Assembly: GCF_030412015.1 (NCBI RefSeq)
Contig: NZ_JASNRD010000007.1
Location: 117,681 to 181,680 of the forward strand
Direction: 5' to 3'
Origin: Massilia sp. YIM B02763
GTDB taxonomy: Bacteria > Pseudomonadota > Gammaproteobacteria > Burkholderiales > Burkholderiaceae_D
DNA length: 64,000 bases
In this document: positions 46,963 to 55,758 of the stretch, piece after piece
Layout of the letters: each line of letters opens with the position of its first letter
How positions within the stretch are numbered: the first letter of the stretch is position 1
The notes under the pieces: model-generated
What the model was told of the DNA's origin: nothing
Seen by the model: the letters and a program-made list of their open reading frames with translations, nothing else
Database searches by the model: none
Program-made: the position numbers and the translations under genes

Positions 46963-47853
46963 ATGCGCACCGGCATCCTGTCCGCCGCCCTCGCCTTCCT
47001 GTGCTGGGGATTGTTCCCGTTGTACTTCCACGCAATCGGCGACGTGCCGCCCGTGCAGATCCTCGCCCACCGCATGCTGTGGTCGCTGCTATTCCTCGTC
47101 ATCGTGCTGCTGGTGCGGCGCCAGTGGGCCTGGCTGGCCGTCGTGCGCCAGCCGCGCGTGTTCTTCAGCTTCGTCGCCTCGGCCTCGCTGCTCAGCGTTA
47201 ACTGGCTGATCTATATCTGGGCCGTGAACAACGGCCACGTGATCGAAGGCAGCCTCGGCTACTTCATCAACCCCCTCGTCAACATCATGTTCGGCTACGT
47301 GCTGCTGAAGGAACGCCTGCGCCGCGCGCAATGGCTGGCGATCGGCGTCGCCGCGCTGGGCGTGGCCTGGCTGACCTGGCAGGCCGGCACCGTTCCCTGG
47401 ATCGCGCTGGCGCTGGCCGCGTCGTTCGGCGGCTACGGCCTGCTGCGCAAGACGGCGGCGCTGGGTGCATTGGAAGGCTTGTCGTTCGAAACCATGGTGC
47501 TGTTTCCGCTGGCAGCCGGCTACGTCGCCTGGCTCACCATCCACGGAGACAATGCCTTCATCAATACGCCGTCGGACACGACGCGCCTGCTCCTGATCGC
47601 GGCCGGCCCGATCACGGCGATCCCGCTGCTGCTGTTCGCCTCGGGCGCGCGGCGCATCCCGCTGTCCGTGCTGGGATTGCTGCAATACCTGTCGCCGACG
47701 CTGCAGTTCCTGCTGGGCGTGTGGCTGTTCCAGGAGCCGTTCAGCGCCGAGCGCCTGGTCGGCTTCGCCCTGATCTGGATCGCGCTGGCGCTGTTTGCCC
47801 TGGAAGGCTTGCTGCGCCGCCCGTCCAGCCCACCACGACGCAAGCTTGACTAG
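46963..47853 (+). CDS. rarD: RarD-like EamA family transporter
   Basis: 296-residue inner-membrane permease with about ten helices in two EamA halves. It opens MRTGILSAALAFLCWGLFPLYFHAI and contains ASASLLSVNWLIYIWAVNNGHVIEGSLGYFINPLVNI, the RarD signature. RarD is linked to chloramphenicol resistance in name, but the true substrate is unknown. A GGGGTCAGAG repeat follows its stop. Confidence 0.9.
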   Translation: MRTGILSAALAFLCWGLFPLYFHAIGDVPPVQILAHRMLWSLLFLVIVLLVRRQWAWLAVVRQPRVFFSFVASASLLSVNWLIYIWAVNNGHVIEGSLGYFINPLVNIMFGYVLLKERLRRAQWLAIGVAALGVAWLTWQAGTVPWIALALAASFGGYGLLRKTAALGALEGLSFETMVLFPLAAGYVAWLTIHGDNAFINTPSDTTRLLLIAAGPITAIPLLLFASGARRIPLSVLGLLQYLSPTLQFLLGVWLFQEPFSAERLVGFALIWIALALFALEGLLRRPSSPPRRKLD

Positions 47854-47858
47854 CTTCA

Positions 47859-47940
47859 AACCGGGGTCAGAGCCGGGGTCAGAGCCCGATTTTTGGCAAT
47901 TTCCTAAAACCAGGCTCTGACCCTGGCTCTGACCCCGGTT
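47859..47940. repeat. GGGGTCAGAGCC inverted repeat, copy B
   Basis: Same 82-base element as at 35408-35489. The right arm has the changes CCAGGCTC and CCCTGG, while the left arm and centre (GATTTTTGGCAATTTCCTAAAA) are almost unchanged. A third, partial unit (CTCTGACCCCGAATTTT) follows at 47970-47986. It lies between rarD and ettA. Confidence 0.9.
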
Positions 47941-48035
47941 TGTGCTAACGCAAATGTCGAAATAAGTGCTCTGACCCCGAATTTTCAGTATCCTGTCGTC
48001 CTCACAATCGCAATCACCGAACACATACTTATTAC

Positions 48036-49703
48036 ATGGCCAATTACGTCTATACCATGAACCGCGTGGGCAAGATCGTCCCACCGAAACGCCAGATCCT
48101 GAAGGACATTTCCCTGTCCTTCTTCCCGGGCGCAAAGATCGGCGTGCTGGGCCTGAACGGCTCCGGCAAGTCGACGCTGCTCAAGATCATGGCCGGCATC
48201 GACACCGACATCCAGGGCGAAGCGCGCCCGATGCCGGGCCTGAACATCGGCTACCTGCCGCAGGAACCGCAGCTCGATCCGGACAAGACCGTGCGCCAGG
48301 AAGTGGAATCCGGCCTGGGCGAAGCCTTCGAGGCGCAAGCCAAGCTGGAAGCCGTGTACGCCGCCTATGCGGAAGAAGGCGCGGACTTCGACGCGCTGGC
48401 GAAGGAACAGGAACGCCTGGAATCGATCATCGCCGCGGCCGACGGCGGCAACCTGAACCTGCAGCTGGAAATGGCCGCCGACGCGCTGCGCCTGCCGCCG
48501 TGGGACGCCAAGATCGGCGTGCTGTCGGGCGGCGAGAAGCGCCGCGTGGCGCTGTGCAAGCTGCTGCTCTCCAAGCCGGACATGCTGCTGCTGGACGAAC
48601 CGACCAACCACCTGGACGCCGAATCGGTCGAGTGGCTGGAACAATTCCTCGTGCGCTTCCCGGGCACCGTGGTCGGCATCACCCACGACCGCTACTTCCT
48701 CGACAACGCCGCCGAATGGATCCTGGAACTGGACCGCGGCCACGGCATCCCCTGGAAGGGCAATTACTCGACCTGGCTGGAGCAGAAGGAAGCGCGCCTG
48801 AAGCAGGAAGAAGCGACCGAATCGGCACGCCAGAAGGCGCTGGCCAAGGAACTCGAGTGGGCCCGCCAGAACCCGAAGGCGCGCCAGGCGAAGTCCAAGG
48901 CGCGCATGGCCCGCTTCAACGAACTGTCCGAATACGAATACCAGAAGCGCAACGAGACCCAGGAGATCTTCATCCCCGTCGCGGAACGCCTGGGCAACGA
49001 AGTCATCGAGTTCAAGAACGTCTCGAAAGCCTTCGGCGACCGCCTGCTGATCGACAACCTGTCGTTCACCGTGCCGCCGGGCGCCATCGTCGGCATCATC
49101 GGCCCGAACGGCGCCGGTAAATCGACGCTGTTCAAGATGATCGCCGGCCTCGAGCAGCCGGACAGCGGCGAAGTCGCGATCGGCAAGACGGCCCGCGTCT
49201 CGCTGGTCGACCAGTCGCGCGACGACCTGGCCGCCGGCAAGACCGTGTTCGAGGACGTCAGCGGCGGCGCCGACATGCTGTCCGTCGGCCGCTTCGAGAT
49301 GCCGTCGCGCGCCTACCTCGGCCGCTTCAACTTCAAGGGCTCGGACCAGCAGAAACTGGTCGGCAACCTGTCGGGCGGCGAACGCGGCCGCTTGCACCTG
49401 GCCAAGACCCTGCTCAAGGGCGGCAACGTGCTGCTGCTGGACGAACCGTCGAACGACCTGGACGTCGAAACCCTGCGCGCGCTGGAAGACGCGCTGCTGG
49501 AATTCGCCGGCAGCGTGATGGTCATCTCGCACGACCGCTGGTTCCTGGACCGCATCGCGACCCACATCCTGGCCTTCGAAGGCGATTCCCAGGTTACCTT
49601 CTTCAACGGTAACTACCAGGAATACGAAGCCGACAAGAAGAAGCGCCTGGGCGAGGAAGGCGCGAAGCCGAAACGCATCCGCTACAAGCCGCTGACGGCC
49701 TGA
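48036..49703 (+). CDS. ettA: Energy-dependent translational throttle protein EttA (ABC-F)
   Basis: Ribosome-binding ATPase that controls entry into elongation according to the ADP/ATP ratio. 555 residues with two ABC domains: Walker A GLNGSGKST and GPNGAGKST, signatures LSGGEKRR and LSGGERGR, Walker B LLLDEPTNHLD and LLLDEPSNDLD. The conserved opening MANYVYTMNRVGKIVPPKRQILKDISLSFFPGAKIGVLG is that of EttA. The linker between domains is helical and charged. No membrane segment, as expected for ABC-F. Confidence 0.96.
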   Translation: MANYVYTMNRVGKIVPPKRQILKDISLSFFPGAKIGVLGLNGSGKSTLLKIMAGIDTDIQGEARPMPGLNIGYLPQEPQLDPDKTVRQEVESGLGEAFEAQAKLEAVYAAYAEEGADFDALAKEQERLESIIAAADGGNLNLQLEMAADALRLPPWDAKIGVLSGGEKRRVALCKLLLSKPDMLLLDEPTNHLDAESVEWLEQFLVRFPGTVVGITHDRYFLDNAAEWILELDRGHGIPWKGNYSTWLEQKEARLKQEEATESARQKALAKELEWARQNPKARQAKSKARMARFNELSEYEYQKRNETQEIFIPVAERLGNEVIEFKNVSKAFGDRLLIDNLSFTVPPGAIVGIIGPNGAGKSTLFKMIAGLEQPDSGEVAIGKTARVSLVDQSRDDLAAGKTVFEDVSGGADMLSVGRFEMPSRAYLGRFNFKGSDQQKLVGNLSGGERGRLHLAKTLLKGGNVLLLDEPSNDLDVETLRALEDALLEFAGSVMVISHDRWFLDRIATHILAFEGDSQVTFFNGNYQEYEADKKKRLGEEGAKPKRIRYKPLTA

Positions 49704-49729
49704 CCGGTCGCTGCCCGGCAGCCTCGACA

Positions 49730-49816
49730 CGTCGTCCCCGCGCAGGCGGGATCCAGTCTTGCAAGCGTCCCGATGGCGCAAGCAACACGTGGGTCCCCGC
49801 CGGCGCGGGGACGACG
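49730..49816. repeat. REPIN-like inverted repeat, copy 5 (next to the RAYT gene)
   Basis: Outer arms CGTCGTCCCCGCGCAGGCGGGAT and GGGTCCCCGCCGGCGCGGGGACGACG. More diverged in the inner part than copies 1-4. It lies 186 bases before the RAYT gene. Confidence 0.88.
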
Positions 49817-50002
49817 TTTTTTATGCTGCCGACAATCTATTTCGCGGGTTTGCCACTTCCATCACATTGATTTATAAGCGGAAATGGATCGCCGTCAATT
49901 TCAAGTCATGTGTAGAATCGATCGAGGTTGAGCTTGTTCAAGCCCTGCGCGCTTTGCGCCAGATCGATACGAGGTAGCGATGACGCCGGGCAGACTACAT
50001 CC

Positions 50003-50560
50003 ATGACACATTACCGCGACAACCGCGTGCCGGGTACGACCGTCTTCTTTACGGTACGCTTGCTGGACCGCGACAGCACCTTGCTGACGGACCATTTTTC
50101 GGCATTCGGCGAAGCGATGCGCCAGGCCCGCATCCGCAAGCCCTTCCACGTCGATGCCTGGGTGGTGCTGCCCGACCACGCGCATGCGATCTGGACCCTG
50201 CCGCCGGGCGACCACGATAGCGCCCTGCGCTGGCGCGCCGTCAAGATCGCCTTTTCGAAAGCGCTCCATAAAGCCTGCCTGCAGGGCGGCACCCATCCTG
50301 CCGCGCACCAGGCCGGCGACGCCATCTGGGAGCGCCACTACCGCGACTACCGTGTCGGCGACGACGAGGAATATGCGGCGCTGATCGACTACCTGCACAC
50401 CAATCCGGTACGCCACGGCCTGTGCGAGGATGCGTCGGCCTGGCCATGGTCCTCGCTGCACCGCTTCGTCGCGGCCGGCTTCGCGCCACCTGCGGAGCCC
50501 TTGCCGGCGCCGCCATGGATGCGGGCCGGCACCGCCCCCTTGCGCGCGCTGCGCCAATGA
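50003..50560 (+). CDS. REP-associated tyrosine transposase (RAYT)
   Basis: 185-residue Y1-type HUH transposase. The metal-binding His-x-His is H59 and H61 in VVLPDHAHAIWTLP; the catalytic-Tyr region is EYAALIDYLHTNPVRHGL, with the NPV wording common to the family; the opening YRDNRVPGTTVFFTVRLLDR is also typical. RAYT proteins act on REP hairpins and are thought to spread them. They normally occur as one gene per genome, without inverted repeats of an insertion sequence, as here. ATG 50003 is used since the conserved part begins there; no clear ribosome site. A REPIN copy lies directly upstream. Confidence 0.88.
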   Translation: MTHYRDNRVPGTTVFFTVRLLDRDSTLLTDHFSAFGEAMRQARIRKPFHVDAWVVLPDHAHAIWTLPPGDHDSALRWRAVKIAFSKALHKACLQGGTHPAAHQAGDAIWERHYRDYRVGDDEEYAALIDYLHTNPVRHGLCEDASAWPWSSLHRFVAAGFAPPAEPLPAPPWMRAGTAPLRALRQ

Positions 50561-50587
50561 ACGACCCATAAACGTCCAATGAACGAC

Positions 50588-50612
50588 AAAAGGGGCCCGC
50601 AGGCCCCTTTTC
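50588..50612. terminator. Bidirectional intrinsic terminator
   Basis: AAAAGGGGCC (50588-50597), loop CGCA, GGCCCCTTTT (50602-50611). It lies between the convergent RAYT and outer-membrane genes. Confidence 0.88.
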
Positions 50613-50634
50613 CCTAGGATCTGTAACTACAAGC

Positions 50635-51186
50635 TTAGAAGCTGTAGCGTGCGCCGATGGTCCAGACGTCCGGCTTGGCGCCGAAGTCCTTCGATTTGCC
50701 GTAGCGCTCGTATTCGGCGGTCAGGGCGACGTTCTGGTTGATGTTGTACTGGAGGCCGACGGCGCCGTAGGCACCGGTGTCGTCATCCTTCAGGTTGACC
50801 AGGTTGGTGCGCAGTTCGCGCTGGCTGTGCTGGACGCCCAGCTTGCCGTACAGCGAGAACTGGTCGTTCAGCGCCGTGCTGGCCTTGGCCGCGACGTAAT
50901 AACCGTAACCTTTCGTATCGCCGCTCACGCCGGCGCCGCTGACGTCGGCCTTGCGGAAGTCGGTATAGCCGACTTCGGCGCCCCAGGTCTGGTTGAATTC
51001 GTAGCCACCGAAGACCTTGCCCGAGGCCTTGTAGCCGTCGTTGTCCAGGCCGCGGAAATCTTCATGGTCGGCAGTGGCCACGCCCACGCCGACGTAGGCG
51101 CGCGGTTGGGTGCTGGCGGTGGTTTGTGCTTGTGCGGCCGAGATGGCGGCAGCGCTGGCGAGCAGTGCAACGATGAGCTTTTTCAT
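50635..51186 (-). CDS. Outer-membrane beta-barrel protein, OmpA/porin-like
   Basis: 183 residues: signal peptide (MKKLIVALLASAAAISAAQA) and a small barrel of alternating strands, e.g. RAYVGVGVATADHED, GGYEFNQTWGAEVGYTDF, YYVAAKASTALNDQFSLYGKLGVQHS, ending in Phe (TIGARYSF), which is the outer-membrane assembly signal. No OmpA peptidoglycan domain is present. ATG at 51186 has GAGGA upstream; the longer in-frame start at 51282 is not supported. Function unknown, possibly structural. Confidence 0.82.
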   Translation of the reverse strand: MKKLIVALLASAAAISAAQAQTTASTQPRAYVGVGVATADHEDFRGLDNDGYKASGKVFGGYEFNQTWGAEVGYTDFRKADVSGAGVSGDTKGYGYYVAAKASTALNDQFSLYGKLGVQHSQRELRTNLVNLKDDDTGAYGAVGLQYNINQNVALTAEYERYGKSKDFGAKPDVWTIGARYSF

Positions 51187-51367
51187 GGTCTTTCCTCTTC
51201 GATTGTTTGACTGGTTCGCGATGCCGATGTGAATCGCGATGGAGCCAAGATAGCACCGCAGCTCGACAACGTCCGTGCCCATTTCGTAAGAACTGTAAAG
51301 AGATGTAACGTAACTGACTAAAAGGTCAGCAATTTGATGAGGAAACTTAACCGAAGATAGGGAAGAG

Positions 51368-51964
51368 TTAAGCGATGTAGCGGAAAGTCAGGTTGACCCT
51401 GGCGCCGGTCGGCTTCGCCGTCTTGTTGATGCCGTGCAGCCAGTGCGTTTGCAGGGAACCGGCCATCAGCAGCAGGCTGCCGTCGGTCAGGTCGAACTTC
51501 AATGTTCGCTTGCTGGCCTTGTGGCGCAGGACGAAGGTGCGGGTGGCGCCGAAACTGAGCGAGGCGATGGCGGGCTCGCGGCCCAGTTCCCGCTCGTCGT
51601 CGCTGTGCATGCCCATGCTGTCCGCGCCGTCGCGGTAGTAGTTCAGCAGGACGCTGTTGTAGCGCCGTCTCGTCGCTGCCTCGACCGCGGCGTGCAATTG
51701 CCGCAGCAGCGGCGTCATCGGCAAGGGGTCGAGGGTCAGGCCGGAATACGTGTAGCCGGCGTCGCCGTACCAGGCCGTCAAGCGCGGCTGCAGGTGGCGC
51801 TGGCCGTAAACGACGATGGTTTCGGCACGCCAGGGCGTTTCGTCGACCAGGCGGCGCAGCACGTCGGCATTGGGGATGGGGAGTGGCAGCTGGGCCAGCA
51901 TGGCCAGTTCGCCATCCTCGATCGGGATGGGCTGCAGGCCGGCCTCGGCGGAAAACAGGTCCAT
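51368..51964 (-). CDS. alkB: Alpha-ketoglutarate-dependent dioxygenase AlkB
   Basis: 198-residue Fe(II)/2-oxoglutarate enzyme that removes methyl groups from N1-methyladenine and N3-methylcytosine in DNA. The metal ligands are His and Asp in MGMHSDDE and the distal His in THWLHGI; the 2-oxoglutarate Arg residues stand in RVNLTFRYI at the C-terminus; NYYRDGADSMGMHSDDE and SFGATRTFVLRHK are standard AlkB phrases. It is divergent from the molybdopterin-fold gene, 49 bases apart. No ada gene is nearby. Confidence 0.92.
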   Translation of the reverse strand: MDLFSAEAGLQPIPIEDGELAMLAQLPLPIPNADVLRRLVDETPWRAETIVVYGQRHLQPRLTAWYGDAGYTYSGLTLDPLPMTPLLRQLHAAVEAATRRRYNSVLLNYYRDGADSMGMHSDDERELGREPAIASLSFGATRTFVLRHKASKRTLKFDLTDGSLLLMAGSLQTHWLHGINKTAKPTGARVNLTFRYIA

Positions 51965-52013
51965 GTGGGAAACTTTGCTCTATGATGAGGCATCTTAGCA
52001 CCTGCATTTTCTC

Positions 52014-52604
52014 ATGAAAAAACGCCAGTTCCTGGGCACGGCAGCCGTCGCCTGCGCCTTGCCGCTCGCCGGCCAGGCCGCCGGGCCCCTCGTCCCGGCC
52101 GGCCGCAGCCCTGCCCTGTTGACCGTCACCGGCGCCATCGCGCATCCGAACCGCGGTCCGCTCGACCCGGTGCTGGACCAGATGATGCACAAGCAGCAGC
52201 TGGCCTTCGACAAGGCCCATGCCTTCGACTACGCGGCATTGCTGGACCTGGCGCCGCAGACCATCCGCCCGACGCTGGAATACGACGGCAAGCCGCATGT
52301 GCTGCGCGGTCCGCTGCTGGTGGATGTGCTGGGCAAGGCCGGTGCCGTGCTGAATGAAAAGACGGTGCTGGTCCTGCGCGCCGTGGATGGCTACAACGTC
52401 GAACTGCCGCTGGCGCAGGCCAGAAGCCGGCGCTTCATCGTGGCCACCCATATCGACGGCAAGGCGATGCCGCTGGGAGGATTGGGGCCGCTATGGGCCG
52501 TCTACGATGCCGACCGCGTGCCCGAGATGGCGAAGCTGCCGCTGCCGCAGCGTTTTGCGGCATGCCCATGGGCGCTTTACCATGTGGAAGTCAAGGCGTC
52601 GTGA
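52014..52604 (+). CDS. Exported sulphite-oxidase-fold (molybdopterin-binding domain) protein
   Basis: 196 residues with a signal peptide of possible Tat type (MKKRQFLGTAAVACALPLAGQA; Lys-Arg rather than Arg-Arg). The mature part has the segments TLEYDGKPHVLRGPLLVDVLGKAGA and VLVLRAVDGYNVELPLAQARSRRFIVATHIDGKAMPLGGLGPLWAVYDADRVP, which match the short, single-domain form of the oxidoreductase molybdopterin-binding fold. I see no cysteine where Mo-ligand Cys normally stands: apart from Cys in the signal peptide there is only one near the C-terminus. It may therefore not be a standard molybdoenzyme. Confidence 0.72.
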   Translation: MKKRQFLGTAAVACALPLAGQAAGPLVPAGRSPALLTVTGAIAHPNRGPLDPVLDQMMHKQQLAFDKAHAFDYAALLDLAPQTIRPTLEYDGKPHVLRGPLLVDVLGKAGAVLNEKTVLVLRAVDGYNVELPLAQARSRRFIVATHIDGKAMPLGGLGPLWAVYDADRVPEMAKLPLPQRFAACPWALYHVEVKAS

Positions 52605-52622
52605 GGCGCCCCGTTACAGCGA

Positions 52623-52985
52623 TCATGCGTAGGCTTCGGCCAGGCTCATGACACGGGGCGTGATCTTGATGCCGACGTTGCCGAACAGCGCATCGAGCGC
52701 GGCCAGGTTGCTCGTGCATTCCTCGGCCTTCCAGCCCTTGAACAGGTCGGTGCCGTCCTTCTGGAAGTGCATGTCGAGGACCTTGCCCTTGTCGCGGTGG
52801 ACGTAGTTCTGCTGGTGGACGCTCTCGAAACCCAGCTCGGCCAGCGCGGCCAGCACTGCGTTCGGCGGATTGTCCGGATCGGTGGCCATGAACACGCCGA
52901 AGGTCTTGCCCGGTGGCTTCGCGGCGACGTCGACCTCATAGATGCCGGGCGCCTTGGTGACAGTGGTACTCTTCAAAAACAGCAT
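52623..52985 (-). CDS. Hypothetical small cytoplasmic protein
   Basis: 120 residues of mixed alpha/beta type without signal peptide or membrane part. I do not recognise the family. The sequence is well behaved: even amino-acid use, KGWKAEECTSNLAALDALFGNVGIKITPR near the C-terminus. AAGGAG lies six bases before the ATG, so it is almost certainly expressed. It is convergent with the molybdopterin-fold gene, 18 bases apart. Confidence 0.75.
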   Translation of the reverse strand: MLFLKSTTVTKAPGIYEVDVAAKPPGKTFGVFMATDPDNPPNAVLAALAELGFESVHQQNYVHRDKGKVLDMHFQKDGTDLFKGWKAEECTSNLAALDALFGNVGIKITPRVMSLAEAYA

Positions 52986-53149
52986 GCCATCTCCTTTTCC
53001 GGTCCGGGGCTGACCGCCAGCGGGCCGCTTCCACAGTTTTCCGTACAGACGACAAGCTTATTGCACTCAGGAAAATTTGTCGACGAATTCGCGTACTCTT
53101 TTATGTACCCTTTGGTTATCCCGCAACGGTAAACCGACGGTTTTGACGT

Positions 53150-53533
53150 TTAGCCTAGCCGAATTAACAAACCGGTCGCGCTGCCCGCCACCAGGGCACC
53201 GCACGCCACCATGCCGATCACGAAGCCCGCCTCGCGCCTGGCCGGATCGCGGTAATAGCCGAGCGCATACAGGATGCGGCCGGCGCACCACAGCAGGCCG
53301 CCGGCGGCTGCCCACGCATCGCCAAGGAAGTGGCCGCACAGCCACAGGGGCGCCAGCACCAGCGGCAATTGTTCGAGCGTGTTCGCCTGTACCCGCTGGG
53401 CGCTCTGGAACGGCAGCGGTCCCTCCATCGACGGTGCCGGCACCTTGTACTTGACGCGGGCCCACCCCGCCATCACGCCAGTCCAGAAATAGACCCCGAG
53501 GACGGCCAGGGTGGCCCAAGCGGTTAGTTGCAT
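53150..53533 (-). CDS. MAPEG family membrane protein
   Basis: 127 residues with four hydrophobic helices. The sequence WARVKYKVPAPSMEGPLPFQSAQRVQANTLEQLPLVLAPLWLCGHFLGDAWAAAGGLLWCAGRILYALGYYRDPARREAGF fits MAPEG proteins, which bind glutathione in eukaryotes; bacterial members have unknown substrates. Arg-x-x-x-Asn-x-Glu (RVQANTLEQLP) is conserved. GGAGAGAGA before the ATG. Last gene of a co-oriented group with DUF2520 and DUF924 upstream. Confidence 0.85.
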   Translation of the reverse strand: MQLTAWATLAVLGVYFWTGVMAGWARVKYKVPAPSMEGPLPFQSAQRVQANTLEQLPLVLAPLWLCGHFLGDAWAAAGGLLWCAGRILYALGYYRDPARREAGFVIGMVACGALVAGSATGLLIRLG

Positions 53534-53577
53534 TCTCTCTCCAATCCATTCCGTTCGTGCGCGGATGCGCGGTTCAC

Positions 53578-54408
53578 TCAAGCGCGGTCGTGCTTGCGCC
53601 GCGCCAGGTCCCAGGTTGCCGTCGCCAGCGCGTCGTACAAGTTGCCGGTCGGCGCATCCCAGGCGCCGACGGCCGCCTGCTGGCGCGCCACGGTCGCCGC
53701 GTCGCCCCGCGCGATGGGACCGGACAGCGCCGTCTCCGGCCCCAGCCGGAACACGTTCGCCAGCGATTCGCCCGCCAGCGGACGCGCCAGTTCCATGGCC
53801 ACGTCGCGCGGGATGCCGGCCGCCTGGTAGGCGCGCAGCGCGGCGTCCAGCACTGTCACCAGGTAGTTCGACGCGAACACGGAGGCCGCGTGGTAGACGG
53901 TCTTGGCGGCCGCGTCGATGCGCACCGGGCGCGCGCCGATCGCCGCGAAGGCCGGCAGCAGCAGCGCCAGGGCCGCCGCGTCCCCTTCGACGCCGCAGAA
54001 GGTGCCGTCGAAGTGCGCGGCCACGGTGGCCGGGTCGGCAAAGCTGCGCACCGGATGCACGCTGGCGACGTGGGCGCCGGCCGCGCGCATGGCCGCGAGT
54101 TCGCTCGACGCCTTGGCGCCGCTGCAGTGGAACACGACGGCGCCCTGCAGCGGCACGCTGGCCGCCAGCGTGGCGGCGACCTCGCCGATGCGGTCGTCCG
54201 CCACGGCCAGCATCCACACGGCGGCCGGCCGCAGCGCGCCGGCCCCGTCGACGGCCTGCCCGGCGCCGATGAAGGCGGCGGCGGCGCGCGCGCTGTCGAT
54301 GCCGCGGGTGAGCACGTCCTGCACGGCGAACACCCCGCGCGCCGCGAACAGGCGTCCCAGCGCGCGGCCCACGTGGCCGGCGCCGACGATGTTCAATGGC
54401 GCCGCCAT
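53578..54408 (-). CDS. Rossmann-like DUF2520 protein (ProC-like fold)
   Basis: 276 residues: N-terminal nucleotide-binding fold (LNIVGAGHVGRALGRLFAARGVF) and C-terminal DUF2520 helical domain (TVYHAASVFASNYLVTVLDAALRAYQAAGI). Function unknown; the architecture recalls pyrroline-5-carboxylate reductase. The ATG overlaps the stop of the DUF924 gene by one base (TGATG), so the two are coupled. MAPEG follows after 44 bases. Confidence 0.85.
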   Translation of the reverse strand: MAAPLNIVGAGHVGRALGRLFAARGVFAVQDVLTRGIDSARAAAAFIGAGQAVDGAGALRPAAVWMLAVADDRIGEVAATLAASVPLQGAVVFHCSGAKASSELAAMRAAGAHVASVHPVRSFADPATVAAHFDGTFCGVEGDAAALALLLPAFAAIGARPVRIDAAAKTVYHAASVFASNYLVTVLDAALRAYQAAGIPRDVAMELARPLAGESLANVFRLGPETALSGPIARGDAATVARQQAAVGAWDAPTGNLYDALATATWDLARRKHDRA

Positions 54409-54986
54409 CAGAAACGCGACCCCGGCTGGCGCAGGAATACGTCTTCTTCCGGCGTCGACGCCCTGCCGAGGATGGCATTGCGGTGCGGGAAGCGGCCGAA
54501 GCGCGCGATCACGCCACGGTGGCGGTGCGCGTAGTCGAGCGTCTCGTCGAAGCCCGGGTGTTCGGCCGCCAGCACCGAGAACAGCCCGACGGCGCGCTCC
54601 TGCATAGTGGCGTCTTCCGCATGCTCGAACGGCATGTAGGCGAAGGAACGCTGCCACGGCCCCAGCGCCTTGTCGTGGCCGCCGTCGACGAGTTGCCGCG
54701 CGGCGGCCAGCGCCAGCGCGTCGCCCGCGAACGCGCGCGGGGTGTTGCGCCAGGCGTTGCGGGTGAACTGGTCGAGCACGAGGATCCGTGCCAGCACGCC
54801 GTGCGGCCCTTGTTCGTCCCAGTCGCGCAGGCCGCCGGCCAATGCCGCGTCGATGACGGCGCCGAAGCGCTCGCGCACGATGGCGTCGAACGCGTCCTTC
54901 TTGACGAACCATTCGCGGCGCGGCTGGCCGAAGGTGGCGCTGCCGGGCGCGCCGAACCAGAAGTCGAGTACGTCCTGGGCGTTCAT
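54408..54986 (-). CDS. DUF924 family protein
   Basis: 192-residue all-helical cytoplasmic protein. VLDFWFGAPGSATFGQPRREWFVKKDAFDAIVRERFG, ILVLDQFTRNAWRNTPRAFAGD and YMPFEHAEDATMQERAV are the DUF924 marks. The fold is TPR-like; function unknown. GGGAAAGACA before the ATG. First gene of a coupled pair with DUF2520. Confidence 0.9.
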   Translation of the reverse strand: MNAQDVLDFWFGAPGSATFGQPRREWFVKKDAFDAIVRERFGAVIDAALAGGLRDWDEQGPHGVLARILVLDQFTRNAWRNTPRAFAGDALALAAARQLVDGGHDKALGPWQRSFAYMPFEHAEDATMQERAVGLFSVLAAEHPGFDETLDYAHRHRGVIARFGRFPHRNAILGRASTPEEDVFLRQPGSRF

Positions 54987-54999
54987 TGTCTTTCCCGTA

Positions 55000-55758
55000 T
55001 CAGTTACGCGCGTGCGACAGCTCGAAGCCGTCCACGCCCTTCAAGTCCGACAGCTCGCCGGCCAGCGTGGACAGCGGCGCGCCGCCGGCCCCCGCCAGCG
55101 CGACGAAGCGCCATTCCTGCACGTTGCCGCTGCTGCCGATGGTGAGCGAGGAAGCGGCGATCTCGTAGCCGCGTTCGACCGCGGCGCGGCGCAGCTCGTC
55201 CTCGCTGGGCCGCACGCCCGGCTTGAAGCGCAGCGTGACGGCCACCGCGTGGCGCGACGGCAGCTTGCTGACGGCCCGGTTCAAATAGATCATGATCATC
55301 GTGGAAAAGAACGCGAGGCCCATCGCCGCCATGTAGAAGCCCACGCCCACCATGATGCCGATGACGGACGACGCCCAGATCGACGCCGCCGTCGTCAAGC
55401 CGCTGATGGTGAAGCCCGAGCGCATGATGACGCCGGCGCCGAGGAAGCCGATGCCCGTCACCACGCCCTGGATCACGCGGGTCGGATCGGTCAGCGCCAC
55501 CGCCGCGCCATGGCCGCCGTACCAGGAACCCGGATAGCCCGAGATCACGGTCAGCGCGCACGAGGCCATGCACACGAGGCCATAGGTGCGCATCCCGGCC
55601 GCGCGGCCGTGGTAGGAGCGCTCGTAGCCGACCATCAGGCCGAGCAGCAGCGCGCCCGCCAGGTGCAGCAGGATCAGGCCGTTGGTGGCCAGCTCCGGCT
55701 GCGACCAGTAGGCGTCGAACAGCTCGGCCCAGGTCGGCACCACCGCGCGTGGGTTCAA
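55000..55758 (-). CDS. MgtC/SapB family membrane protein
   Basis: 252 residues. The N-terminal half has about five membrane helices with LHLAGALLLGLMVGYERSYHGRAAGMRTYGLVCMASCALTVISG and GVVTGIGFLGAGVIMRSG, the MgtC core. The C-terminal part is a soluble ACT-like domain (VTLRFKPGVRPSEDELRRAAVERGYEIAAS). MgtC proteins affect growth at low Mg2+ and ATP synthase control. I place the start at TTG 55758, which overlaps the stop of the upstream small gene by four bases and has AGGAAA before it. Longer frames are not protein-like. Confidence 0.85.
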   Translation of the reverse strand: MNPRAVVPTWAELFDAYWSQPELATNGLILLHLAGALLLGLMVGYERSYHGRAAGMRTYGLVCMASCALTVISGYPGSWYGGHGAAVALTDPTRVIQGVVTGIGFLGAGVIMRSGFTISGLTTAASIWASSVIGIMVGVGFYMAAMGLAFFSTMIMIYLNRAVSKLPSRHAVAVTLRFKPGVRPSEDELRRAAVERGYEIAASSLTIGSSGNVQEWRFVALAGAGGAPLSTLAGELSDLKGVDGFELSHARN

